Positions 17,335-25,797 of a stretch of 64,000 nt of DNA are shown here, piece by piece (positions within the stretch are counted from its first letter, which is position 1; the number at the start of each line of letters is the position of its first letter). The stretch comes from Polystyrenella longa (GTDB taxonomy: Bacteria > Planctomycetota > Planctomycetia > Planctomycetales > Planctomycetaceae). A model generated the notes under the pieces. The model made no database searches, was not told where the DNA came from, and was given only the letters and a program-made list of their open reading frames with translations. The stretch is taken from positions 3,061,001-3,125,000 of the forward strand of contig NZ_CP036281.1 of assembly GCF_007750395.1 (NCBI RefSeq), in the 5' to 3' direction. The position numbers were made by a program, and so were the translations under genes.

Positions 17335-17595
17335 AACAGGGAATACCTTGATCACTGGTTTGAATAAACCAATTCAATACAAACAGTGGAAAAGAGAGAC
17401 GGCATGAAGGGAAAGTAAGGCAGATGCGTCGAGTTTAACTTCGATATCAATGGAGAGCGAAGTAATATTCAGACGAAAATATTCATTGCTGGAATCAGGA
17501 TAACTCGTCGAAGAGAGATTGAGTAAGTCTTTCTTATCAATTTTCTGACCTGCTCACGCAGGTAACAGTCCTAAATCTTATACACAAAAGTTCAC

Positions 17596-17955
17596 CTAAA
17601 ACGATTGGAGTGCTTCATCAGAATCATCACAAATCGTGAAGACCTGATTCAGTTTCGTGATCGCAAAAACCTCGTAAATCTCGGGGCGAATACTACACAG
17701 CCGCAAGTTGCCCTGAGCGGCTTTCACTTTTTTCTCCATGGTAATCAGCTTGCCCAATGCGGCTGAGGAGAGATATTCGACGCTCGAAAAATCGAGAATG
17801 ATTTTCTTGCGTCCATCCTGCTCAACCAGAGCGAACAACTGATTGCCAATTATCTGGATGTTTGTTTCATCGAGAATTTTATTATCTATGAATTTGGCGA
17901 TTGTGATATCGCCGAATTCGTCTATATCAATTCTTCGGAGACCACCGCTCGACAT
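17596..17955 (-). CDS. STAS-domain anti-anti-sigma factor
   Basis: 119 residues comprising a single STAS domain: IDIDEFGDITIAKFIDNKIL, then KKIILDFSSVEYLSSAALGK. In family members the Ser in the D/S-S-x-x-L/G turn is phosphorylated by an RsbW-type kinase, so Ser in YLSSAALG is the likely site. It sits upstream of the RsbW-like gene on the same strand, forming a partner-switching module. An inverted repeat lies 39-62 bases before its start. Confidence 0.88.
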   Translation of the reverse strand: MSSGGLRRIDIDEFGDITIAKFIDNKILDETNIQIIGNQLFALVEQDGRKKIILDFSSVEYLSSAALGKLITMEKKVKAAQGNLRLCSIRPEIYEVFAITKLNQVFTICDDSDEALQSF

Positions 17956-17993
17956 CTTTATCTTCCGTTCAATGAAGCCAGCCAGGGATACAC

Positions 17994-18017
17994 TTACTGA
18001 AGCGACAAGTTCAGTAA
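17994..18017. promoter_or_regulatory. Inverted repeat upstream of STAS gene
   Basis: TTACTGAA and TTCAGTAA are separated by eight bases, with arms that extend imperfectly by one or two bases. It lies 39-62 bases before the STAS start and could be an operator or leader hairpin. Confidence 0.4.
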
Positions 18018-18450
18018 AGTGGGTGAGATGTTTCGTAAAGGTTAGTTCAAACCTGCGAGTAAGCGAATCCGTGAGGTTTCTCAGGACTCATACACGCAAA
18101 GTAAGACGAGACTGGAATAATTGCTGAGAAAGGAACCGTAGGTTGAACATGACTAGATACGTCCTGTTCTGAAAGGCTCTGCGTACAGGAAATCCTGTGT
18201 TGTCTTCCACTTACGAGGTAGACACCTATGATCGCCCTTTCGCGCGTACCTGTCAAGCAACTTCAGCTTATCACATGATTTGCGCCCAGCCAGCGGAAGT
18301 CCACCGAATCGATGCAAATCGCTCAGGTTTATTTGCTGTAGTCCGGTCAGGTAAAACGGACACGAGCGCGCAACTACCCAGCTTAGGGATAGAGCGACTG
18401 CTATAAGTAAGGGTTCACCACATTCTGATTTAAGAGAAAACACGCTGCGG
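18018..18450. other. Gap between STAS gene and typA, no gene seen
   Basis: Short frames exist here on both strands, but none has a ribosome site with plausible composition. No RNA gene was recognised. It should carry the STAS promoter. Confidence 0.5.
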
Positions 18451-18489
18451 CCGCTGATATAATATGCTGTGATATTATATTGTCAGCGG
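18451..18489 (-). terminator. AT-rich hairpin after typA, possible terminator
   Basis: CCGCTGATATAATAT can pair with ATATTATATTGTCAGCGG with a three-base bulge. It lies 33 bases beyond the typA stop. The U-run is not canonical, so termination is uncertain. Confidence 0.4.
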
Positions 18490-18521
18490 GATCGCAGATG
18501 CACAGTCTCAAAGTATCAGGA

Positions 18522-20336
18522 CTATTTTACGCGTGAACTTCGCTTACGAGCGTTTTCCGTAAGATGCATCTTACGTAATCGAATGATGGTTGGAGTGACT
18601 TCGACGAATTCATCATCTTCGATGTATTCGAGAGCCGCTTCCAGCGTCAGTTTTCTGGGTGGTTTCAGCACGATCGCGTCATCAGCACCTGAAGAACGTA
18701 CGTTGGTCAGTTTTTTCTCGCGAACTGGATTAACGACCATGTCCGAGTCGCGTGAGTTTTCACCCACAATCATACCTTCGTACACTTCTTCGCCAACATT
18801 CACGAACATTTCTGCACGATCCTGCAATTTCCAGAGGGCGTAACCGACAGATCTTCCAGAAAGCTGAGAGATCAGAACACCATTTTTACGATGGGGAACT
18901 TCTCCTTCGACCCGTTTGTAGCTATCGAACTGGTGATGGATCACCGCTTCGCCTCGAGTTGCGTTTAACAGACGTGTTCTGATACCAATCAGACCACGAG
19001 CTGGAATGGAAAACTCGAGGTGAGTCAACCCGGTGTCGCTCGCTGTCATTTCCACAATTTGTCCGCGTCGGTTACCAGCGATTTCCATCACGGGTCCCAC
19101 ATCGGCGGTCGGCACATCGACAACGAGAACTTCGTAAGGCTCGTGCCAGACACCGTCGACTTGTTTGCGAATGACTTTTGGTTTTCCAATCGAAAGTTCG
19201 TAACCTTCTCGTCGCATTTGCTCGATCAGAATCGACAGGTGCAGAATACCACGGCCGGACACATAAAAAGAGTCTCGGTCTTCTGCCTCTTCGACGCGTA
19301 GGGCGACGTTCGATTCGAGTTCACGTTTTAGTCGGGCTCGCAGGTGACGAGTCGTGAGGAACTTTCCGTCTTGTCCGGCCAGAGGAGAGGTGTTGACTGT
19401 GAACAGCATCGACAAAGTCGGTTCGTCAACGGAAATTCGCTCCAGAGAGGCTGGATTGACGGGACAGGAAATGGTGTCGCCAATTTCCGGATCAGGCAGA
19501 CCAGTCAAGGCGACAATGTCTCCCGCTTCGGCTCGATCGACCTCGGTGCAACCCAGTTTGTCGAAGACTTCCACGCGGGTGACTTCGCCGGTATCGTGCC
19601 GACCATCTTCACGCATCACGACGACCTTCTGGCCTTTTTTCACACTTCCACTGGCGATGCGGCCCGTAACAACTCGGCCGACGAAGTCGGACCAGTCGAG
19701 GGTAGTACACATCATCTGGAATGGACCGTCCGGATTAACATCAGGGCCAGGAATCTGTGCGAGCACCATATCGAGCAATGGCTCCATGTTTCCTTCTCGA
19801 AGAGCAGGATCTTCACTGGCATAACCATCGCGGCCACTGGCAAACATGAACGGAAACGAGAGTGCCTCTTCCGAAGCGCCCAATTCGACGAACAATTCGA
19901 AGGTTTCGTCGAGGACTTCTTCCGGACGGGCATCAGGTCGGTCAATTTTATTGACAAGTACGATCGGTTGCAGACCGCATTCGAGGGCTTTCTGAACGAC
20001 GAAGCGTGTCTGAGGGCGTGGACCTTCGAAGGCATCGACCAGGATCAATGCTCCATCGGCCATTCGCAGGACGCGTTCCACTTCTCCACCGAAGTCGGCG
20101 TGACCAGGGGTATCGATGATATTAATCTTTACCCCTTTATAATTCACGGCGATATTCTTGGAGAGAATCGTGATCCCTCGCTCGCGTTCAAGATCGTTGG
20201 AGTCAAGAATACAGGCTTGAGATAACTGCGTATCTCGAAACTGACCCGACTGGCGCAGCAGGCTGTCAACTAAAGTTGTTTTGCCATGGTCAACGTGTGC
20301 AATGATTGCAATGTTGCGTAAATCGTTGCGGAGCAT
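18522..20336 (-). CDS. typA: Ribosome-associated GTPase TypA/BipA
   Basis: 604 residues, the normal family length. The GTPase motifs are AHVDHGKTT (P-loop), RGITI (switch I), DTPGHADFGGEV and NKIDRPDA. EF-Tu-like domain 2, EF-G-like domains and the BipA-specific C-terminal segment (RRGQIVEMTASDTGL, GYALWKLQDRAEMFVNVGEE) follow. It acts on the 70S ribosome as a translational GTPase important under stress and cold. It is separated from the next gene by a 320-base divergent promoter region and appears monocistronic. Confidence 0.96.
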   Translation of the reverse strand: MLRNDLRNIAIIAHVDHGKTTLVDSLLRQSGQFRDTQLSQACILDSNDLERERGITILSKNIAVNYKGVKINIIDTPGHADFGGEVERVLRMADGALILVDAFEGPRPQTRFVVQKALECGLQPIVLVNKIDRPDARPEEVLDETFELFVELGASEEALSFPFMFASGRDGYASEDPALREGNMEPLLDMVLAQIPGPDVNPDGPFQMMCTTLDWSDFVGRVVTGRIASGSVKKGQKVVVMREDGRHDTGEVTRVEVFDKLGCTEVDRAEAGDIVALTGLPDPEIGDTISCPVNPASLERISVDEPTLSMLFTVNTSPLAGQDGKFLTTRHLRARLKRELESNVALRVEEAEDRDSFYVSGRGILHLSILIEQMRREGYELSIGKPKVIRKQVDGVWHEPYEVLVVDVPTADVGPVMEIAGNRRGQIVEMTASDTGLTHLEFSIPARGLIGIRTRLLNATRGEAVIHHQFDSYKRVEGEVPHRKNGVLISQLSGRSVGYALWKLQDRAEMFVNVGEEVYEGMIVGENSRDSDMVVNPVREKKLTNVRSSGADDAIVLKPPRKLTLEAALEYIEDDEFVEVTPTIIRLRKMHLTENARKRSSRVK

Positions 20337-20657
20337 AGAATGTCACCAGAAAATGTTTTTGGAAAATCCGCGGGGTATTATCCCGGGGAGGGAAATATAA
20401 GGGGCAAAAGCGGTACGGTATGACGGTGGAGAACTATCTCTGGGAATGTCCGTCTGTCCGGAGGGTCGATTAGGCGGGAACCTGTAGACTCCTTGTTAGC
20501 ACGACTGCCAGCGCTGAGCGAGCGGCGGAGTTTAGCAGATTTCCCGGGGAAAGAGATAGTCCCAATTTGCCTCATAGCCCCTATAGGGGAGGAAAATTTA
20601 CCTATTCTGGCTCCGGAATCGTCTCGACATACCAGGTAATGGAAACTGTACATCAAA
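20337..20657. promoter_or_regulatory. Divergent intergenic region typA / mfnB-like
   Basis: A 321-base region between divergent genes, so it must hold both promoters. It contains a perfect 12-bp palindrome CCCCTATAGGGG at 20578-20589, 69 bases before the plus-strand start, a possible operator. No small gene is visible. Confidence 0.4.
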
Positions 20658-21455
20658 ATGACCACTGAAAAGCCCCATCTGGACCGTTCAGCAGCATCTC
20701 TTCCTCTAAAAAGGCAGAGCAAACACTCAAATCGACCTGCTCTCCTTATTTCGGTCCGCAATGGAGCGGAAGCCAGAATTGTTTTGGAAGGGGGAGTCGA
20801 TTTTCTCGACGTTAAGGAACCCCTGAACGGCCCCCTGGGAGCCGCTTCCAAGGAGACACTGAACGAAATCAGTGTCTTAATGGAATCCGCCCCTGATATT
20901 CATTTTAGCGCCGCCCTCGGAGAACTCCAGAACTTTCAGGACGAACGGAATGCATTCTCACTCCCGGAGGAGGTCGATTTCGTCAAACTTGGGCTCTCTG
21001 GATGCCGGTCCCGAGCCGAGTGGGAAAGTGACTTCCGCCAGCTCCAAAGTGACATAAGTGGCTTAACTTCACGTGGCCAGCTAAATTGGGTCGCCGTTGC
21101 CTACGCCGATCACGGGACCTGTGACGCACCCACTCCGGACCAAGTACTGACTCTGGCAATCGAAACCGGTTGCGTAGGATTACTGGTTGATACCTACTCC
21201 AAAAACGGCCTGTCCACTTTCGATTTCATGAGTGCTGCTGAATTGAAACGTCTCCGTCAAAGCTGCCAGAGTCACGATTTATTTTTTGCGCTGGCGGGCT
21301 CTATCAGGCCAATTCACCTTCCACAGATTCGTGACGTCGATCCCGATATCATTGCCGTTCGCGGAGCTGTATGTAAAACAATGGACCGCACAGGAGAGAT
21401 CAGCCTCGCTGCAATTGAACAGTTTAAGGCGTCTCTGCGTGCCGTCGCATCATAA
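20658..21455 (+). CDS. (5-formylfuran-3-yl)methyl phosphate synthase-like protein (MfnB family)
   Basis: 265 residues, with a ~25-residue basic N-terminal extension before the TIM barrel. The family signature PALLISVRNGAEA then GGVDFLDVKEPLNGPLGAA is present. The lysines used by archaeal MfnB for Schiff-base and general chemistry have counterparts in DVKEP, DFVKLG and the DTYSKNG segment. MfnB makes the furan precursor of methanofuran from two triose phosphates. Planctomycetes that carry H4MPT-dependent C1 genes encode homologues. No other C1 gene lies in this window, so the pathway assignment rests on the protein itself. Confidence 0.82.
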   Translation: MTTEKPHLDRSAASLPLKRQSKHSNRPALLISVRNGAEARIVLEGGVDFLDVKEPLNGPLGAASKETLNEISVLMESAPDIHFSAALGELQNFQDERNAFSLPEEVDFVKLGLSGCRSRAEWESDFRQLQSDISGLTSRGQLNWVAVAYADHGTCDAPTPDQVLTLAIETGCVGLLVDTYSKNGLSTFDFMSAAELKRLRQSCQSHDLFFALAGSIRPIHLPQIRDVDPDIIAVRGAVCKTMDRTGEISLAAIEQFKASLRAVAS

Positions 21456-21461
21456 TGCAGG

Positions 21462-21486
21462 ATGGCTTTGCAGCAGCCATTTTGCA
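21462..21486 (+). terminator. Weak terminator-like hairpin after the MfnB-like gene
   Basis: A six-bp stem ATGGCT / AGCCAT is followed by TTTT, seven bases after the stop and between two convergent genes. Confidence 0.35.
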
Positions 21487-21515
21487 ACATTTGCCTCATG
21501 TGGAACAGAATGCTA

Positions 21516-22562
21516 CTACTGCACGTCGCCGAGTTGATAGTCGTCGATCTTCTTATGCAATGTATTTCGATTGATCCCGAGTTTTGTCGCGGCTTTGGTC
21601 TGTGTTCCCTGTGACATTTGCAAAACCTGGAAGATCAACTCTTTCTCTACGAGCGACACGATCCGTTGATGCAACACACCATCAGCGTTAGCGTTCTCGA
21701 CCATCCCCTTAGTGACGAGATCGCGGCAGAGGTCTTCCAGATTTTTACCGCTGGAACGAGTTGTTCGAACAGGAGCCAAACCACGTACATGGGGGGGGAA
21801 CAGTTTTTCTTCCAGAACTTCCCCCTGTGAGAAAACGATCGCGCGTTCGATATAGTTCTGAAGTTCCCGTACATTTCCAGGCCAGGAATATTTCTGCATA
21901 CAATTCATCGCCTGGCGATCTGTCGTGGAGATCTTTTTATTGTTCAGCTTTGAATATCGTTCTACGAAATAATCAACCAGCGCGGGGATGTCATCGGCCC
22001 GTTCGCGCAAGGGGGGAATGTCGATCGGAATGACATTGAGGCGGTAATACAGGTCTTCCCGGAAGGTCCCCTCTTCAACCAAATCGAGAAGATCCCGGTT
22101 GGTAGCGGCAATGACCCGGCAATCGACCTGGATCGTCCGGGTATCCCCTACTCTCTCAAATTCATGTTCCTGAAGCACACGGAGCAATTTTACTTGAAGC
22201 TTATAGCTGACAGAGTTGATCTCATCGAGAAAGATGGTACCTCCATGGGCGGCTTCGAATCGGCCTGTTCGATTTTCGTGAGCAGAGGTGAATGCCCCCT
22301 TTGTATGCCCGAACAGCTCACTTTCCAGCAGGCTCTCTGAAAGCGCCCCACAATTCACTCGAATAAAAGGGCCAGTCGCCCGATTGCTGAGTTCGTGAAC
22401 TGCTCTCGCGATCAATTCCTTTCCTGTACCTGTTTCTCCCGTCAGCAAAACCGTCGCCTGGGTAGGCGCCGCCTGACGCGTAAGTCGATATACATCGCGC
22501 ATCACATCGCAGTAACCGATCATGTCGGGAAGAACAGGAGCATCAGATAGCACATTATCCAT
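21516..22562 (-). CDS. Sigma-54-dependent transcriptional activator, no sensory domain
   Basis: 348 residues. The AAA+ domain starts almost at the N-terminus: Walker A GETGTGKE (43-50), the sigma-54 loop reading GAFTSA (89-94) instead of GAFTGA, Walker [10 protein letters not shown] (107-115), and the R-finger region [11 protein letters not shown]. The C-terminal Fis-type HTH is [18 protein letters not shown]. There is no receiver, GAF or PAS domain, so activity must be controlled by expression or by a separate protein, as with PspF-type activators. The gene stands alone. Confidence 0.92.
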   Translation of the reverse strand: MDNVLSDAPVLPDMIGYCDVMRDVYRLTRQAAPTQATVLLTGETGTGKELIARAVHELSNRATGPFIRVNCGALSESLLESELFGHTKGAFTSAHENRTGRFEAAHGGTIFLDEINSVSYKLQVKLLRVLQEHEFERVGDTRTIQVDCRVIAATNRDLLDLVEEGTFREDLYYRLNVIPIDIPPLRERADDIPALVDYFVERYSKLNNKKISTTDRQAMNCMQKYSWPGNVRELQNYIERAIVFSQGEVLEEKLFPPHVRGLAPVRTTRSSGKNLEDLCRDLVTKGMVENANADGVLHQRIVSLVEKELIFQVLQMSQGTQTKAATKLGINRNTLHKKIDDYQLGDVQ

Positions 22563-23076
22563 CTTGTCGTTTGTATACTTCTATAGTGTAAAACGGCCAC
22601 GAGTTGACTTGCGGACATTCTAGGCAGTAATGCTTCGGAAATCATTATCAAAAGTAACGATACATTTTATGTTTTTTAAATACGCGGGATAATTCATGTT
22701 AAGTTGCAAACAACCTGCTCACGCATCGACCCATTTGCCCCCTACGCAGACCTAACTGCCCATTAATGTGGCACCCCATGTGGTTGAAACGCAGTTTTAG
22801 CCCGTTTTTTTACTTACCATGCTAAAAGCAAAAACCGAACCACGATGCGGTTGAAGTAGAGAATATCCAATCCAAAAGCAGTGCAGGACGAGAAGACTGC
22901 ACGTAAGCAAAGCTCATTTAGCGGCTTTGGGCCATAGAGAGAGGCGGGCAAATCAGGAAACGAGACACAGGTCCGACTAGATCCTATCCAGGATAAGTAT
23001 GGCGGCTATCGGTCCTTAAAGCCCTTAAAAACAGTAGGCTACGCCGCCAGAACACGTTACGGTTATCTGGAATGAT
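22563..23076. other. Intergenic region, no gene seen
   Basis: 514 bases upstream of the sigma-54 activator and downstream of the HEAT gene. A small hairpin is present (GTGCAG / CTGCAC, 22881-22902). No convincing frame, terminator or tRNA was found. A TGGCAC near 22769 is not followed by a proper -12 element, so it is not called a sigma-54 promoter. Confidence 0.45.
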
Positions 23077-25326
23077 CTAGCGTAAAACTTCGCCCAGACG
23101 TTCGCTGGTGAATTTCTGGAGTAGCTGCCCCGTTTTCACTCGGTCTGGTTTGAGTTGGCCCATAACAGATGAAATGCCGTTGGAAACTTCCGGTGCCAGA
23201 ATATCTTTCCGGCTCTGTTTGAGCAGGACAATTTCTCGATCCGTCAGTAGTAGACCGTACTTTTGGATATGCAGTTTCAGCTGACGAGCTGCTTCCGCAC
23301 GAACCCGGTCTTCCCTTTTAGGAACATAAATTTGCCGGGCAATCGCTGACTGAGCATTGTAGGTGCCGACATGGGCCAAGCTGATCAAAGCGTTTCCAAC
23401 GAGGCGCGGATTCGTCAAACTGTTGATTAATACCGCTTCGGCAGTACGCAGGTCGTACAATTCGGCTGAATGAAACTGGCCGATTTGGGCCAGCCAGTAA
23501 GCTGCGAGCTCTTGTTGTTTCTTTTGATCAACCTGGTGAATAGCAGAATGCAGTTTGTGGTTTTTTGCCAAGCTTTCGACGACAGGTCGCATTGTAATTG
23601 AATCATTAGTCTCCTGTACGTAATCAATTCCAGGATATCGACTCGCCAAAGTCTCGGCCACATCGCGTATTTCCGGTGGACCGTAGATTACGATGGGAAT
23701 CATTTTAGTTCGAGCGTCGGCACGCAAATTGGCAATAGTGGCACTCAATGGCCACCGAATCGTGTTCGGCCGCAGGACAACGAGTTGCACGCCTCGATTC
23801 TGAGCAGCTTGCCTGAAACCTTCCCGGCCCGTTGTGACGGCGATCGTATCGTATTGAAGCTGATCGAACAGGTTCGCAGTCATGAGAGTCGTCTCAACAC
23901 CCGCTCCCACCACCACCGCTTGTTTATGTCCATCATCCAGTAACGTTTCAGACAATACAGGTACGACACGGTGTGAATTTTGGAATGGTTCCGTTGGACG
24001 AAACTTCAAGATTGTCTCTGCTGCCGCGAATTGCACAGCGCGATCAGGGGAGTTCAGCGATGCGGTGATCGAAGATCCTAGCTCGTAGAGCAACTCAGCT
24101 TTGCCAATTTCCCCTAACACCTGCAGGGTTGCATACGCCGCCTGGTGATAATTTGCTTCCAGTGCCTGACCCAATGAACGTGTCACAAGCTCCGGACCGA
24201 GGGAGAGAGCAAGATCATGAGCCGACCCTTGACCGGTAATATGAGGAGTATCGTCTCCGTTACGCCGTTCTGCGGCTAGCATGAAGCCCAACATTAACGC
24301 TTGCGATTCGGGAGCATTCGGGCTGATCGACAGCGCCTGATGAGCCTGCAGCAAGCCTTCGTACTGGGCTCGCTCATATGGAGTGACCAGCCGGGATTGG
24401 ACGGTCTTCTTTTCGACATCCCAAGTCCATAGTTCCACTTGTTTCGAATTAAGCTGTGGCGTCTGTTTGAAATTGTTGTGGGCCAATTCAGTCAATTGGG
24501 CCGCCGCCATTTCCGCTTTGGATTCCTCCGAAGCAATACTGTTGGAGACATTCCACTCCTGTAACGTTTCCCGAGCAAGAAGCTGGATACCTGCAGGTGA
24601 GTTCGCACTGTAGGCCAATGGCAAAATGGCGGGAACGGCTTCTTTCGCTTTCAGGAAGCGAAGAACTTCCAGAGCCGTCACTTGAACCTGTTCATTCGAG
24701 GACTGCAGGGCTGCCATCATCGCTGGAACGGCCCGCTTTCCCATTAAGATGAGAGTCGTGGTGAAGACTTCACTGCCCAATGTTCCATCATTCGTTCCCA
24801 GGCGAGAAACAAGGTAAGGAAGCGTCACATCGCTGTTATTTTTGAGTTCCAGTTGAGCAATCTGTTGCTGCTCGGGGGGGCCACCAAGTTGATCTATTAA
24901 CGCATTGATTCGTACAGGATCGTTACGTGATTCCTGTAAAGCGGCTGTGACTTTCTCCAGGATCTGAGTCGATTCTGGTTGCAAACTTTCTGTTCGCGAC
25001 ATTCGTAATACGGCCGTACTACCCGTGTGCTCGTATATTTCTCGCCAGGTTTCGAAGGATAATTCGAGAGCCAGAAGTTTAGTCATATAACCACGAGCTT
25101 GCTCAAATCGACCAAGTCGAGTCATCAGGAAAGCGGTGTCCAGCAATTCCGTGGGAGTTTTGGGTTCTTGCAGCAACAGGTCGGCATCAAGATCAGGCGG
25201 CAGCGCAGATGTATCCGTTCCGGCGGCGGATGACGGATTTCCTTCCCCCTGTGCGACGGCACGAAGGCTGAAACCGACCAGCAGCAGTGACAAGATTATC
25301 AACGAGCACCAGATCAATCTGGGCAT
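23077..25326 (-). CDS. Secreted HEAT-repeat protein with embedded receiver-like domain
   Basis: 749 residues from the ATG at 25326, preceded by GGAG; a longer frame begins at 25374. A Sec signal is clear (RLIWCSLIILSLLLVGFSLRAVA). Helical repeats follow, with TPR-like (LDTAFLMTRLGRFEQARGYM) and HEAT-like segments (KRAVPAMMAALQSSNEQVQV). Residues about 468-584 form an alternating beta/alpha unit starting AVVVGAGVETTLMTANLFDQ with VQLVVLRPN and KMIPIVIYGP, which looks like a response-regulator receiver without its acidic site. More helical repeats close the protein. Function is unknown; probable periplasmic scaffold. Confidence 0.8.
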   Translation of the reverse strand: MPRLIWCSLIILSLLLVGFSLRAVAQGEGNPSSAAGTDTSALPPDLDADLLLQEPKTPTELLDTAFLMTRLGRFEQARGYMTKLLALELSFETWREIYEHTGSTAVLRMSRTESLQPESTQILEKVTAALQESRNDPVRINALIDQLGGPPEQQQIAQLELKNNSDVTLPYLVSRLGTNDGTLGSEVFTTTLILMGKRAVPAMMAALQSSNEQVQVTALEVLRFLKAKEAVPAILPLAYSANSPAGIQLLARETLQEWNVSNSIASEESKAEMAAAQLTELAHNNFKQTPQLNSKQVELWTWDVEKKTVQSRLVTPYERAQYEGLLQAHQALSISPNAPESQALMLGFMLAAERRNGDDTPHITGQGSAHDLALSLGPELVTRSLGQALEANYHQAAYATLQVLGEIGKAELLYELGSSITASLNSPDRAVQFAAAETILKFRPTEPFQNSHRVVPVLSETLLDDGHKQAVVVGAGVETTLMTANLFDQLQYDTIAVTTGREGFRQAAQNRGVQLVVLRPNTIRWPLSATIANLRADARTKMIPIVIYGPPEIRDVAETLASRYPGIDYVQETNDSITMRPVVESLAKNHKLHSAIHQVDQKKQQELAAYWLAQIGQFHSAELYDLRTAEAVLINSLTNPRLVGNALISLAHVGTYNAQSAIARQIYVPKREDRVRAEAARQLKLHIQKYGLLLTDREIVLLKQSRKDILAPEVSNGISSVMGQLKPDRVKTGQLLQKFTSERLGEVLR

Positions 25327-25797
25327 GCATCCACTCCAAAAACTGTGAACAGAGATTTCCTGGAAATTCTCCAACTCATGCCGAGGCCAGAAATTGGAAA
25401 ATCAGGGCAAGCCGCTTCTGCAGCGAAACAATCTCTGATCGAACCGAACCCGCATGCTCAACCAACCTGGCAGAAACCACTCTTCACAGATTAAACGAAA
25501 CCGGAATCAAAGGGCAAATGAAAAGACTGGCAAAACAGGAAGTCTACGAAGGACTCCAGGCTGGTCGAATGCCCCATTAAGCCTGAAGTCGTGGATTCCT
25601 GTTCTGTAAGTCCGTAACTCTCGTCGGGTTAACAAAGAGTCCTGTATCGTCAATATCGAAAGTTGCACCGAAGAGCTTGAACGGGAACTCGCTATCCGAA
25701 ATCGACACGACAGGATTCTTCCGTCCAGCCGTTAAAGTTTAACTACCGGCTACAAATATGTGTTTGATTCGACTTCATATAGAACAAAAAGCCAGTA
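25327..25797. other. Intergenic region, no gene seen
   Basis: 471 bases between the HEAT gene and the nucleotide-sugar dehydrogenase gene. Plus-strand frames here have unlikely composition and no ribosome site. It should hold the HEAT gene's promoter near its right-hand start. Confidence 0.45.

Noticed and set aside
18047-18443. Several short frames between the STAS gene and typA
   Set aside because: They overlap one another on both strands, have no Shine-Dalgarno and show no codon preference.
22764-22785. TGGCAC as a sigma-54 -24 element near the sigma-54 activator gene
   Set aside because: No TTGC-type -12 element occurs at the right spacing.
25287-25580. Plus-strand frame of 97 residues overlapping the HEAT gene start
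   Set aside because: The first part is antisense to the signal peptide coding region, and the amino-acid make-up is atypical with no start signal.
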